From Sphingomonas endolithica (GTDB lineage: Bacteria; Pseudomonadota; Alphaproteobacteria; Sphingomonadales; Sphingomonadaceae), in assembly GCF_025231525.1 (NCBI RefSeq), contig NZ_CP103057.1, positions 3,234,501 to 3,298,500 of the forward strand: a stretch of DNA of 64,000 bases, given 5' to 3'. Below are positions 8,413 through 17,239 of this stretch, piece by piece. The number at the start of each line of letters is the position of its first letter. The first letter of the stretch is position 1. A program made the translations under genes and the position numbers. The notes below the pieces were generated by a model. It did not search any database. It was not told the origin of the DNA and saw only the letters and a program-made list of their open reading frames with translations.

Positions 8413-8622
8413 TCAGCGCTCGCGGGGCTTTGCTGCTCTTGGCCTACCCACGGGCGTTTTTGCATCCTTGGGATGGCAGAGGCGGGCGACAGGCTGGCAG
8501 GCGATGCCGATGTTCGAGCAGCGCTGCTTGCCGCTGGCCGCCGTGCAGGCACGGCATTCCCGCTTGATGTCGGTGCACCGTTGCGGCGAAACGAGCAGCA
8601 GTGCCAAGGTTGCGAGCATCAT
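8413..8622 (-). CDS. Small cysteine-rich exported protein, unknown
   Basis: Encodes 69 residues. Two tandem ATGs are preceded by GGAG at six bases. A short hydrophobic leader (MMLATLALLLVSPQ) is followed by about 35 residues containing seven cysteines (pattern CTDIKREC, CTAAS, CSN, ACQP, LC) and then a basic Lys/Arg/Pro tail. The arrangement suggests a secreted or periplasmic disulfide-bonded protein. I recall similar unnamed Cys-rich small proteins in sphingomonads but cannot name a family. It lies alone between the TonB receptor and the peptidase, on the peptidase strand. Confidence 0.5.
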   Translation of the reverse strand: MMLATLALLLVSPQRCTDIKRECRACTAASGKQRCSNIGIACQPVARLCHPKDAKTPVGRPRAAKPRER

Positions 8623-8772
8623 CTCGTTCTCCGATCGCGGTGGTAGCGACGGGTGCGCGGTACTGACGTCCAGCAGCGGCGCTCGTTTACAGTTCCTCGG
8701 CGCAGCCGGGGTCCAGTAGGGGCGAGAAGGTAACTGGCGCTACGCATGATCATGACCACCTACGCAAGTGGG

Positions 8773-8790
8773 CCCCGGTCAGCGCCGGGG
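8773..8790 (-). terminator. Possible hairpin after the S9 peptidase gene
   Basis: CCCCGG TCAGCG CCGGGG forms a 6-bp stem 46 bases downstream of the peptidase stop. No T-tract on the minus strand, so only a weak candidate. Confidence 0.3.
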
Positions 8791-8835
8791 AACCGCCAGA
8801 GTATATCGCCGCAAGACGCTCGCCGCTTGATCCGC

Positions 8836-10875
8836 CTACCGCCGCGTCCGATAGCGATCGAACCAGGCGATGATTGCTGATGCCTTGGCCGCCGACTGCG
8901 ACGGGCGCGCCGCGAGGCCGCCATGGCTCGCGCCGGGCACCTTCACCAACGCCGTCGGCACGCCGGCAATCTGCAGCGCGGCGTAATACTGCTCGGATTC
9001 GCTTACCGGCGTGCGGTAATCGTCGCTGCCGACCACGACGAGGGTCGGCGTCTTGACGTTGCCGACCAGGCTTAGCGGCGAGCGCTGCCAATAGCTCATT
9101 GGGTCTTCCCACGGCAGCTTGGCGAACCAATAGCGTGACGTGAACAGCGTATTGTCCATCGTCAGCGCCTCGCTTACCCAATTGATCACCGGCTTCTGTG
9201 TCGCCGCCGCCTTGAAGCGGTTGGTTTTGCCGACGATCCATGCGGTCAGCACGCCGCCGCCCGAGCCGCCAGTGACGAACAGATTGTCGGGGTCCGCGGT
9301 ACCGTCGGCGATCGTCGCATCGACGGCGGCGATCAGGTCGTCATAGTCGGCCGAGGGGTAGTTCTTGTCGATCAGGTTGGCGAACTCGGCGCCGTAAGAG
9401 GTCGAGCCGCGCGGATTGGTCCACAGCACGGCATAGCCTGCCGCGGCATACAATTGCACGTCGCTCGAAAAGCCCGGCCCATAGGCACTGTTCGGTCCGC
9501 CGTGGATTTCCAGCACCAGCGGCAGCCGCTGTGCGGGTGCGCGCCCCGGAGGCACCGCCAGCCAAGCGTCGATCGCTCTGCCATCGGGGGCGGTGACAGC
9601 GATCTTGCGCACCTGCGCCAATGCCTTCGATTCGGTCAGCACGGCGTTAAGATTTGTCAACCGCCGCCTGCGTCCGCCTGCCAGCACCCACACGTCGGCC
9701 GGCGCATTCGCGTCGCCGCCGGTATAGGCGATCGTGCCGCCACGCGAGACAGTGAACTCACCACCGGTATAGGGCCGGTCGAGCCCGCCGCCGGCGACAT
9801 TGTCGATCAGCGGCGTCATTCGCCCGTCCATCCCGATCCGCCCAACGTGGCGCTGGCCGTGATCGTCATAGCTCGCATACAGGCTGCGACCATCGGCCGA
9901 CCATTGCGCGTCCTCAATCGCGCGATCCAGGTTGCCGGTCAGCGAGCGTGGACCCGCCGCATCGCGGTCGCCGACATACAATTGCGTATTCTCATAGCTC
10001 CGACGCTTGTCGTCGAAGCCGAGCCAGGCGATCCGCGCGCCGTCCGGCGACACGCGTGGCTGCGCATCCGGACCGTCACGCGAGGTAAGCGTGCGAAGTG
10101 CGCCGCTCGCCACGTCCACCGCGATCACGTCCGAATTCATCACCTGCCGGTCGGCATCTGGCGAGCGGATCGCCGCGAACACGATGCCGCGCCCGTCCGG
10201 CGTCCACGATAGCGGCCCGCCATCGTCGAACTTGCCGAATGTCAGCTGCCGTGCTCCACCGCCATCCGCGGCGACCACGAACAGGTGATCGTAACCAGGC
10301 TTTACATAGCCGGGGCCATCATTGCGGTAATTGACCCGGTCGATGACGGTCAGCGGCTCGGCCCATTTCGCGCCCTCCGGCTTGGCCGGGCTGGTGCCGA
10401 GCTTCGTCGCCTCGCCAGCGACGGTGGCGATATACGCGAGCTTGGTGCCGTCCGGCGACCAGGCCAGCGCCTGCGGATCGCCCGGAAAACTCGTCACGCG
10501 CGCGCTCGCCCCGCTGGCGATCCAGCGCACGAACAATTGCGCGTGATCGCCGTCGGACGCCGAATAAGCGATCCGCGTGCCATCCGGCGACCAGCGCGGG
10601 TTGCTACCCTGGGTGGCAAACGGCGTTTGCCGGCCGCTTGCCACGTCGATCAGCCATAGCGACGATTGCAGCCGATCGGTCATCACGTCGCCGGTGCGCC
10701 GGACATATACGATCGAGCGCCCGTCCGGGCTGATCTGCGGATCGGCGGCGATCGACAGGCCGAACAGGTCGCTGCCGGTGAAGCTGCGGCTCGGCGCGTC
10801 GGCCGGCGGCGTGGATGGTTGCTGAGCGGCCGCCGGCGTCGCGGCGAGGATCAGGATCGCAAGGGCAAAGCGCAA
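8836..10875 (-). CDS. S9 family (prolyl oligopeptidase/acylaminoacyl-type) peptidase, exported
   Basis: About 679 residues. From the TTG at 10875 (AAGGA about ten bases upstream) the product opens with a clean signal peptide ending TPAAAQQ. A TTG at 10935 would add 20 residues that do not look like a signal. The N-terminal half is a WD40-like beta-propeller (repeated SPDGxxI, SPDGTKLAY units). The C-terminal half is an alpha/beta hydrolase with nucleophile GGSGGG, acid GSDDYRTP and histidine GASHGG. It cleaves peptides, probably in the periplasm. It follows the MFS gene by about 90 bases on the same strand and may be cotranscribed; its link to the sugar/sulfur genes is unclear. Confidence 0.85.
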   Translation of the reverse strand: MRFALAILILAATPAAAQQPSTPPADAPSRSFTGSDLFGLSIAADPQISPDGRSIVYVRRTGDVMTDRLQSSLWLIDVASGRQTPFATQGSNPRWSPDGTRIAYSASDGDHAQLFVRWIASGASARVTSFPGDPQALAWSPDGTKLAYIATVAGEATKLGTSPAKPEGAKWAEPLTVIDRVNYRNDGPGYVKPGYDHLFVVAADGGGARQLTFGKFDDGGPLSWTPDGRGIVFAAIRSPDADRQVMNSDVIAVDVASGALRTLTSRDGPDAQPRVSPDGARIAWLGFDDKRRSYENTQLYVGDRDAAGPRSLTGNLDRAIEDAQWSADGRSLYASYDDHGQRHVGRIGMDGRMTPLIDNVAGGGLDRPYTGGEFTVSRGGTIAYTGGDANAPADVWVLAGGRRRRLTNLNAVLTESKALAQVRKIAVTAPDGRAIDAWLAVPPGRAPAQRLPLVLEIHGGPNSAYGPGFSSDVQLYAAAGYAVLWTNPRGSTSYGAEFANLIDKNYPSADYDDLIAAVDATIADGTADPDNLFVTGGSGGGVLTAWIVGKTNRFKAAATQKPVINWVSEALTMDNTLFTSRYWFAKLPWEDPMSYWQRSPLSLVGNVKTPTLVVVGSDDYRTPVSESEQYYAALQIAGVPTALVKVPGASHGGLAARPSQSAAKASAIIAWFDRYRTRR

Positions 10876-10968
10876 CGGCCGGGGTTCCTTCGGATATGGT
10901 GGTGCGCAAGATGCGCAATTGTGGGGCGGACGCAAGCATGTCCTAAGGTCTGAGATCGGTGTGGCGGC

Positions 10969-12225
10969 TCAGTGCGCCATGGCAATTGCAGTACCCTCCT
11001 CCTGCTCGACCAGTACGATCACCGGAATCAGCAACTGCACGCAGCCCAGGGCCAGCAGGTACGAGCACGAACAGATCGCCAGCAACGGCCCATAACCATA
11101 GCCATGCGCCAGCGACACCGCTGCGAGCTGGATCAGCACGATCGACCACATATTGCCGCAAAATGCGGCGATCCCGATCGTCGAGCCGACCGCGCGCGCC
11201 GGAAACACGTCGGTGGTGAGCGCGAAGACGTTGGTGGAAAACCCCTGATGCGCAAACAGCCCGAGCCCGAGCAGCAACGCCGCCACCCATGCGCTGTCCA
11301 CGAACAGCACCAGCGTAACCGGCAGGATCAGCAAGGCGTAGAGCAGCAAGGTCGATTTACGCGCCCGGTTGACGCTCCATCCGACCGCCATCAGCCGCGT
11401 CGGCAGCCAGCCGCCGGTCAGCGCGCCGCAGGCCGCCATGACATAGACGAGCGCGACCGGCAGCCCCACCGTGCCCTGCGGCAGGCCGAACATGCGGTGG
11501 AACAGATCGGGCAGCCAGGCGAGCATGAAGAACCACACCTGATCGGACAGGACCTTGGCCAGCGCGATGGCCAGCGTCTTGCGGTCGCGCACTAGGCTCA
11601 GCCACTTGATCGGCGCCGGCTTCACCGCATCGGCGGCGACCGGCTCCACCTTCACCGCCAGCCACACCGCGACCCAGACGAGCCCGAGCCCGCCCGCGAC
11701 CAGGAACGCCGCCTTCCAGCCGAACGCGACGGCCAGCGCCGGTATCACCAGCGGCGTGACGATCGCGCCGATATTGGGCGCGGTGTTGCCGATGCCGAGC
11801 GCCATCGACCGCTCCTTGGGCCCGAAATACGTAGCAGCCGTCTTGACCGCGGCGGGGGTTCCTACCGATTCAGCCGCGCCAAGCACGACACGCGAGGCGA
11901 CAAACCCACCGACCGTACCGACCAACGCATGCGCCATCCCCGCCAGGCTCCAGATGCCGACGCCGAGCGCGAAACCCAGACGCAGCCCCACCCGGTCGAT
12001 GAACCATCCAGTGCCGAGAAACGCCACCGCGGCGGCGAATTGGAAAGCCGATATCATGTTGGCGTAATCGCCGTCGCTCCAGCGAAACTCCGCCTCCAGC
12101 GTCGGCTTCAGCAACGCCAGGATCTGTCGATCGACATAATTGAGCATGATCGCGAAGAACACCAACGCGACGATGATCCACCGTCGCCGCTCCTGTGCCT
12201 GGCCCGCCATCATCTCCGCTCCCAT
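10969..12225 (-). CDS. MFS transporter, ACS/hexuronate-transporter-like
   Basis: Encodes 418 residues with about 12 membrane helices. The first loop motif (ALLKPTLEAEFRWSDGDYANM) and LNYVDRQIL in helix 1 are typical of the anion:cation symporter branch that carries hexuronates, galactonate and related acidic sugars. Arginine after the first motif (DRVGLRLGF) is present. Start ATG 12225; ATGs at 12213 and 12210 follow a GGGAGCGGAG and are alternatives. A LacI-type dyad lies ten bases upstream of the start. A carrier for a negatively charged sugar would fit sulfoquinovose or its glycoside entering the cytoplasm. Substrate is inference. Confidence 0.8.
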   Translation of the reverse strand: MGAEMMAGQAQERRRWIIVALVFFAIMLNYVDRQILALLKPTLEAEFRWSDGDYANMISAFQFAAAVAFLGTGWFIDRVGLRLGFALGVGIWSLAGMAHALVGTVGGFVASRVVLGAAESVGTPAAVKTAATYFGPKERSMALGIGNTAPNIGAIVTPLVIPALAVAFGWKAAFLVAGGLGLVWVAVWLAVKVEPVAADAVKPAPIKWLSLVRDRKTLAIALAKVLSDQVWFFMLAWLPDLFHRMFGLPQGTVGLPVALVYVMAACGALTGGWLPTRLMAVGWSVNRARKSTLLLYALLILPVTLVLFVDSAWVAALLLGLGLFAHQGFSTNVFALTTDVFPARAVGSTIGIAAFCGNMWSIVLIQLAAVSLAHGYGYGPLLAICSCSYLLALGCVQLLIPVIVLVEQEEGTAIAMAH

Positions 12226-12234
12226 TTGCTTTCC

Positions 12235-12246
12235 GATAACGTTGTC
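12235..12246. promoter_or_regulatory. LacI-family operator candidate upstream of the MFS gene
   Basis: GATAACGTTGTC is a near-perfect 12-bp dyad centred on CG (GAyAACGTTrTC), the form bound by many LacI/GalR regulators. It lies just upstream of the MFS start. No LacI-type gene occurs in the window, so the regulator would be elsewhere. Confidence 0.4.
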
Positions 12247-12283
12247 ATACTCCAGCGCACTCGGCTACAGCCTAATCTCTGGC

Positions 12284-12310
12284 CGTCACCCCGGAACAAG
12301 TCCGGTGACG
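12284..12310. repeat. Dispersed palindrome, family CCCCGGAACAAGTCCGG
   Basis: CACCCCGGA ACAAG TCCGGTG hairpin between the divergent MFS and YeiH genes. A second copy with the same core lies at 57843-57869. It overlaps the upstream end of the open frame of the YeiH gene, which argues for a start after it. Confidence 0.65.
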
Positions 12311-12349
12311 ATGGGGGTAGAATTGGCAACAGTGAAACGACCTCTGCCA

Positions 12350-13366
12350 ATGGCCGCAGACCTGTACGGCGATATCGAGCCCTCGCCCAAAGGGACGTGG
12401 CAGACGCACTTCCCCGGCCTGGCGATCGTCGCCGCTGGCACGCTCGCCGCGGCATTCATCTCCGATCATTACGGCGCGCCGCTGACGCTGATGGCATTGC
12501 TGATCGGGCTTGCGCTCAACTTCCTCAGCGCGGACATGCGGCTGACCCCCGGCCTTGCCTTTGCCTCGCGGTCGCTGCTGCGTTGGGGGATCGTGCTGGT
12601 CGGCGTGCGCATCACCTTCGGGCAGATCGTCGATCTCGGCCCGGTCGCTTTGCTCTGCGTGCTGACGATCGTTGCGCTGACGATCGGCGCGGGCATCCTG
12701 GGCGCGCGGCGCTTCGGCTTCGACACCGCCTTTGGAACGCTGGCGGGCGGCGCGGTGGCGATCTGCGGCGCATCGGCGGCGATGGCGCTGGCCACTACGC
12801 TCGGCGAGCGGCGCGTCAGCCAGGCGCAACTGACGATGGTGCTGGTCGGCATCTCGGCGCTCAGCGCACTCGCCATGGTCCTCTACCCGATCGCCGCGCA
12901 CGCGCTGCACCTGAACGACCTCAAGGCCGGTTTCCTGCTGGGTGCCGCAATCCACGACGTCGCGCAGGCGCTGGGCGCGGGCTATTCCTATTCGGATGCA
13001 GCGGGCGGCATCGCCGCGATCGTCAAGCTGACGCGGGTCGCCTTGCTCGCGCCGGTACTGGCGATCGTCGCGCTGTTCCTGCGCGGCGACGGCACACGCA
13101 CGAAGGGCCCGGGCATTCCGTGGTTCGTCGTCGGATTCTTCGTGCTCGCCGGGATCAACTCCTTCGGCGTGATCCCGGTGCTCGTCGCCCGAGGTGCCGA
13201 GCAGGTCGCCGGGGGCTTGCTCGCGGCGGCAGTCACGGCAACCGCGATCCGTTCGCCGCTGTCGCAACTGCTGGAGGCGGGGCCAAAGCCCTTGCTCGTG
13301 ATCCTGGCAGCGACCTTGGTCGCCTTTCTGCTCGCGCTGGCCGCCGCGATGCTGCTGATCGGCTAG
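12350..13366 (+). CDS. YeiH-family putative sulfate exporter
   Basis: About 338 residues, 10-11 hydrophobic helices, matching the YeiH/UPF0324 family that is annotated as putative sulfate exporters. Visible hallmarks are the RLTPGLAFASRSLLRWGIVLVGVRI segment split over helices 2-3, GGAVAICGASAAMA, and GAAIHDVAQALGAGY. The frame is open to 12140, but that part runs through the divergent MFS gene and a palindrome. I take ATG 12350; GTG 12332 and ATG 12311 are alternatives and none has a strong ribosome-binding site. The family function is not biochemically firm, but an exporter of sulfate or sulfite would fit the adjoining desulfonation genes. Confidence 0.78.
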   Translation: MAADLYGDIEPSPKGTWQTHFPGLAIVAAGTLAAAFISDHYGAPLTLMALLIGLALNFLSADMRLTPGLAFASRSLLRWGIVLVGVRITFGQIVDLGPVALLCVLTIVALTIGAGILGARRFGFDTAFGTLAGGAVAICGASAAMALATTLGERRVSQAQLTMVLVGISALSALAMVLYPIAAHALHLNDLKAGFLLGAAIHDVAQALGAGYSYSDAAGGIAAIVKLTRVALLAPVLAIVALFLRGDGTRTKGPGIPWFVVGFFVLAGINSFGVIPVLVARGAEQVAGGLLAAAVTATAIRSPLSQLLEAGPKPLLVILAATLVAFLLALAAAMLLIG

Positions 13367-13405
13367 CGGCGGATCAGCGGCATCTGGAGCGGCTACTCCC
13401 GCAAC

Positions 13406-14152
13406 TCACTTGCGAAACTTGAACACGAACTGATCGGTATGCCCGCGGATCGCGGGATCGAACACCTTCTTGCTGTGATCGTCCGCCGGATTGGCGAGCA
13501 CCGCCGTCTGCCCGATGAATGTGAAGCCGGCCTTGATGACCTGCGCCTTGACCGCCGCGGGATCGATCCGGTGCGTGGCCGCGGTGCCGGCAAGCCCGCT
13601 GCCAGGCGCGTCGGCATGGTCGATCACCATGTAGATGCCGCCGCGCTTGAGCATCTTGAACGCCGCGGCATCGAACGCCGCCAATGCCGCCTCGCCACCC
13701 GCATTGTTCACGTCATGATAGTTCTGCACGGTCCAAACCAGGTCAACCGGCTTGGCCACGCTCGCCGGGCCGGACGTCTGTACGTCGACGACCACGTTGC
13801 TCAAGCCGCGCGCCGACAGGGCCGGTGCCGCCTGGTCGGCATGTTCGGTCGCGCCGGCCGGCCACATCGCGATCACCTGACCGCGCTTGCCGACGATCCC
13901 CGAGAAGATCCGCGTCCAATAGCCTTGGCCGGGGATCAGATCGACCACCCGGTCGCCTGGCCCGACGCCTGAAAATTCCAGCACGTCGGCCGCCTTGCGC
14001 CGCGCGTCGTCACCCGCTTGATCGGCCCGCGCCGGATCGGCTAGCGCGGTGGCGATCGCCTTGCGGGTCTCAGCAGTGGGATGAACGCGCCCGGATGCCG
14101 CCGTCCCGCTGGCGATCAGTGCAACAATCGCAACGCTCGTCATTGCCTTCAT
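13406..14152 (-). CDS. Class I SAM-dependent methyltransferase with signal peptide (COG4798-like)
   Basis: Encodes 248 residues. ATG 14152 is preceded by GAGGGAG at a good distance. A signal peptide (residues 1-20) is followed by a methyltransferase core with the SAM-binding motif DRVVDLIPGQGYW and an acidic second strand. This exported 'predicted methyltransferase' family is common in Alphaproteobacteria. Its substrate is unknown, and a periplasmic SAM methyltransferase is hard to explain, so the SAM-binding function may be altered. Convergent with the YeiH gene. Confidence 0.72.
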   Translation of the reverse strand: MKAMTSVAIVALIASGTAASGRVHPTAETRKAIATALADPARADQAGDDARRKAADVLEFSGVGPGDRVVDLIPGQGYWTRIFSGIVGKRGQVIAMWPAGATEHADQAAPALSARGLSNVVVDVQTSGPASVAKPVDLVWTVQNYHDVNNAGGEAALAAFDAAAFKMLKRGGIYMVIDHADAPGSGLAGTAATHRIDPAAVKAQVIKAGFTFIGQTAVLANPADDHSKKVFDPAIRGHTDQFVFKFRK

Positions 14153-14672
14153 GTTCTTGCTCCCTCGTTCGCTCTGCAACAAACTGATTGTTTGAAACAG
14201 GCCCAACGCATTTCTCCCAAATTCCGTGCAATCTGAAAAGAGGTTGCCTGTAGGCCCAACCCAATTGGATGGACGGCTTCGACGATCAGAACCGATTGCC
14301 TGGTCGGATTCTTCCTTTCCACGGGACGCGAGCCAAGGGAGCGTCGGCTAGCGCTTCACCTGCGGGGCACCGCGGATGCCCGGCATCATCGCCCTGGATC
14401 AGCTAGCGGCCGGATTGACCAGTAGGGACAGGCGACTTGATCGCGCCGCCCGGCGGCCAAGCGCTTTCCGACCACAGCTACATAGGATCCTGCATGACCA
14501 CGATACGGGGCCTCCCAATCCCTGCGGGGTCGATATGAGCGGGTACCAAGAGTCGAAAGCGGTCGGCCGAAATGCAGTGATTGCCAACGGTGGTGAACTG
14601 TCTGCGCGCTTACGGTATCAGCACAGGGGCATCGCCGGCTCGGGCTGACTGGGTAAGTATCATCTGCGAATA
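14153..14672. other. 520-base gap without a recognisable gene
   Basis: Only short ORFs without homology or ribosome-binding sites. GC is mixed and there is no tRNA-like or terminator structure that I can support. It marks the left edge of the transferred or decaying segment 14.2-17.1 kb. Confidence 0.5.
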
Positions 14673-16211
14673 TCAGGCGGCCAGATGTGCCTGAATCACT
14701 GCAAGGGCTTCGGGCCGAGACCATAGCGATGAGACTGCCGCACCTTCTGGAACCATAGGTTTGATTCCGGCAGAATCCAGAGCCGCGCGGACGTCCTTAC
14801 GGCGCAGCCCTCGCGCGACGGCTCCGAGCTCGTTGAGGTCAATGCACCTAGCCCTTAGCATTTCAATGGTCTCGCATTCCAAGAACCGATTTCCGGTTTC
14901 GTATTCCAACAGTCCGGCAATCTTCGCTACCGAAATCGTGTTCCTCTTCCAGCCGCACTGCCTCGTGGCCTGCGCAATGGTCAGGCGTCCGCACAAATCA
15001 GCAAGGATTTGCGGTACCGAATTCCTATCAAACAACACATCTCTGAACCTATCAGATCCGTATTTCCGGGCGCGGGGCAATAGCTCTCCGGTCACAACCG
15101 CGGAGAATATCCGGTCCTCGCTAATACGTGTCATGTACCTCAGTTCGCGGATATCGATCAGCGCACCACGGCGCTGCCAATGTACCTCATCGAGGCGGGC
15201 AAGATTGTCTACCATCTCAGTCACACTCTGCTTTGACACCAGCTTGCGGCGTTCCGAAATGCCAGGGACCATCTCTGGCAATATCCCGGTAGCCACAAAT
15301 TGGTAGATCGTGCGGAAGGTGCAGCCCAACTTCGCGGATAGGCCCTGCACCGATTCCGTTCTCCCGAGGAAATCGGAGACAGGCTTTAGATCCGCGGTGC
15401 AGAACATGTGAGCACGATACCTGTCCGATGGTGAACAGGACCTTCTCGTCAGCCCAAGCTCTGTGAGCACCAAGATGATGATATCCTGCCCATAGCCAAT
15501 GATCTTTGAAGTATTCTCTAGGCTTATCCATTCGGCATTTTGCACCTGCTGATCGAAGATCTTAGTCTTCGGGCTCACAGGTGCGTTGCGACGAATATGC
15601 TCCAAGAGGATGTCGCGGTAAACATCAAGCTCCGGCGCTTTCTCTTGAACCAGGAATGCAGAGATGCCGCCATACAGGCCTCCTCGAGGTCCACGGATCG
15701 GTGCTTCGCTGGTCCGTTCGGCCAGCAGGCTATCCAGGAGATTCTCAAATCCATTCGGCCAGCATAGTGATGCATGCCACCCGGCCGAACGAACCACTGC
15801 CTCTTCCTCTGAACTAACCTTCCATGACTTGAACGGGAGGGTCCGACGCTCCAACGCCATACCGATGGCAAAGCAGAACTTGGACCCGAGCTCTGGCGAC
15901 ATTGTATCGACGACCGGATGAGGCAACGGCTCCATGGCTGCAGCCTTCACCGTCATGGTGGACGCGTTGCGGGCAGCTATGACCCGCACCGCATCAGGCT
16001 TGATAGCGAAAGCTACGCCGCGTCTGGATCCCGTTGGGATCCGGTCAGTAGCTTCGAGCAGCGCGCGCGTGCGCTCATATCCGTAGCCGAGCGACCGGGC
16101 GACCTGCGTCGCGCTCACAGTTCTCGGCGCAGCATTGCCCAGTCGGGCTTCATCCGCGGCCATGAGGCCGTGTCTTACAGCATGTGCATAGACAATCGGG
16201 CGGACGTGCAT
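14673..16211 (-). CDS. TniQ/TnsD-like protein with repeated helix-turn-helix units, probably N-terminally truncated
   Basis: Encodes 512 residues. At least four helix-turn-helix-like units are visible: about residue 35 (TQVARSLGYGYERTRALL), 230 (IIGYGQDIIILVLTELGL), 295 (LSAKLGCTFRTIYQFVATG), and 430 (ATRQCGWKRNTISVAKIAG). The segment GGLYGGISAFLVQ...RRNAPVS resembles the part of TniQ that precedes its repeated HTH units. The N-terminal zinc-finger domain of TniQ/TnsD is absent and the start at 16211 has no ribosome-binding site, so this is probably the 3' part of such a target-selection gene. Codon use is less GC-biased than neighbours, as expected of transferred DNA. No tniA or tniB is nearby. 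Family call is tentative. Confidence 0.45.
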   Translation of the reverse strand: MHVRPIVYAHAVRHGLMAADEARLGNAAPRTVSATQVARSLGYGYERTRALLEATDRIPTGSRRGVAFAIKPDAVRVIAARNASTMTVKAAAMEPLPHPVVDTMSPELGSKFCFAIGMALERRTLPFKSWKVSSEEEAVVRSAGWHASLCWPNGFENLLDSLLAERTSEAPIRGPRGGLYGGISAFLVQEKAPELDVYRDILLEHIRRNAPVSPKTKIFDQQVQNAEWISLENTSKIIGYGQDIIILVLTELGLTRRSCSPSDRYRAHMFCTADLKPVSDFLGRTESVQGLSAKLGCTFRTIYQFVATGILPEMVPGISERRKLVSKQSVTEMVDNLARLDEVHWQRRGALIDIRELRYMTRISEDRIFSAVVTGELLPRARKYGSDRFRDVLFDRNSVPQILADLCGRLTIAQATRQCGWKRNTISVAKIAGLLEYETGNRFLECETIEMLRARCIDLNELGAVARGLRRKDVRAALDSAGIKPMVPEGAAVSSLWSRPEALAVIQAHLAA

Positions 16212-17062
16212 TGCAGTGGCATCGTCAACGGCAAGCCATTCTCCATAGATCCAACCGTAGGCATACTCGCGACCGCCCTGGGCCTCACACGATCGGACGA
16301 TCTTGCGTTGGTCGCATCGGACGTGGGCTTCGTCGAAGCTCTCGCCCGAGCCGCCGACGCCGAGCTAATCGGCAAGGAGATGGCCGTCCTCGAAAGGATG
16401 TTGGCCGACCCGCCGCAGCATCAGCCGGACGGCTGGTTAAGCCACCTCCCGAACCGGCCCGAGGTCATCGCTCCGCTTGCGGGCCGGATCTTCGCCGCCC
16501 TGCGCGCGCTCCAGACGTCCGATCTTTCGGCGAGCGAGAATGGTCGCAACCTGTGGCGACTGGCGGCTGCGCTGCCGCCGGGCGCACTCGCGTCGCATCG
16601 AGCCGATATGATCGACATGCTCCAGCCTGGACAGGCGCGCGGCTAGACGCAGCAGACCGGTGACATCTACGCGCGCCTTGACGGCACCGTTCCGGTCGAA
16701 GCCGAGATTCTGCTCGACCGGCTCGAGACCCGGCGGGGCGACTTGGAGGCCGCCCTGCTGTCTTCGTTCTGCCGGATGGGTGCGGCGACACCAGAGGACG
16801 CGAAGCGGCGGCTGTTGAGCCTGTGGCACAAGCGCGCGCCGAGTGAAGGGAAGCCAGCCATGGGCGCTCGAGAGAGGACGTGCCGCTCTACTTCACAATC
16901 GCTCGCCTGGGACTGAAGCAGCAGGCTGGGCAGGTCGAGCAACGATATTATGGCTCGCCCTTCGCGGCGATCTGGGCCGAAGTGACGCCTAAATTTTCCG
17001 ACCAACTCTGCAGCGGATCAGTCGACGACATCAGCAATCACTTCCGAAAGCGATCAGGTTAG
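16150..17062 (+). pseudogene. Remnant of an unrecognised gene, broken by a stop and a frameshift
   Basis: One plus-strand frame from about 16150 has coding character through to TAG at 16644-16646, then continues in the same frame with equally gene-like sequence (GDIYARLDGTVPVEAEIL, then RRLLSLWHKRAPSEG) to about 16860. A shifted frame (PLYFTIARLGLKQQ... to 17062) carries on. The 5' end overlaps the oppositely oriented TniQ-like gene, so it was truncated there. The product is helical and Leu/Ala rich; no family recognised. Confidence 0.45.
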
Positions 17063-17239
17063 ATTTTGCCGACACGCCGTCTGCGCAAATGACCGCCATT
17101 CTGTTGCCAGACAGGCCAGGTCATCATCAGCGACTCGGCGTCGGCGGTCATGACCCAAACCCGGTCACTCAAACGTAATCTGGACCTTCCCAAATAAGAC
17201 ATTCGTTCATTGTGGGATCGTCGTGCCAAACCGACATGG

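Noticed and set aside
8152..8835. Possible tRNA or small RNA in the gap after the TonB receptor
   Set aside because: No cloverleaf or TPsiC-like sequence found; the gap is explained by a hairpin and two short ORFs.
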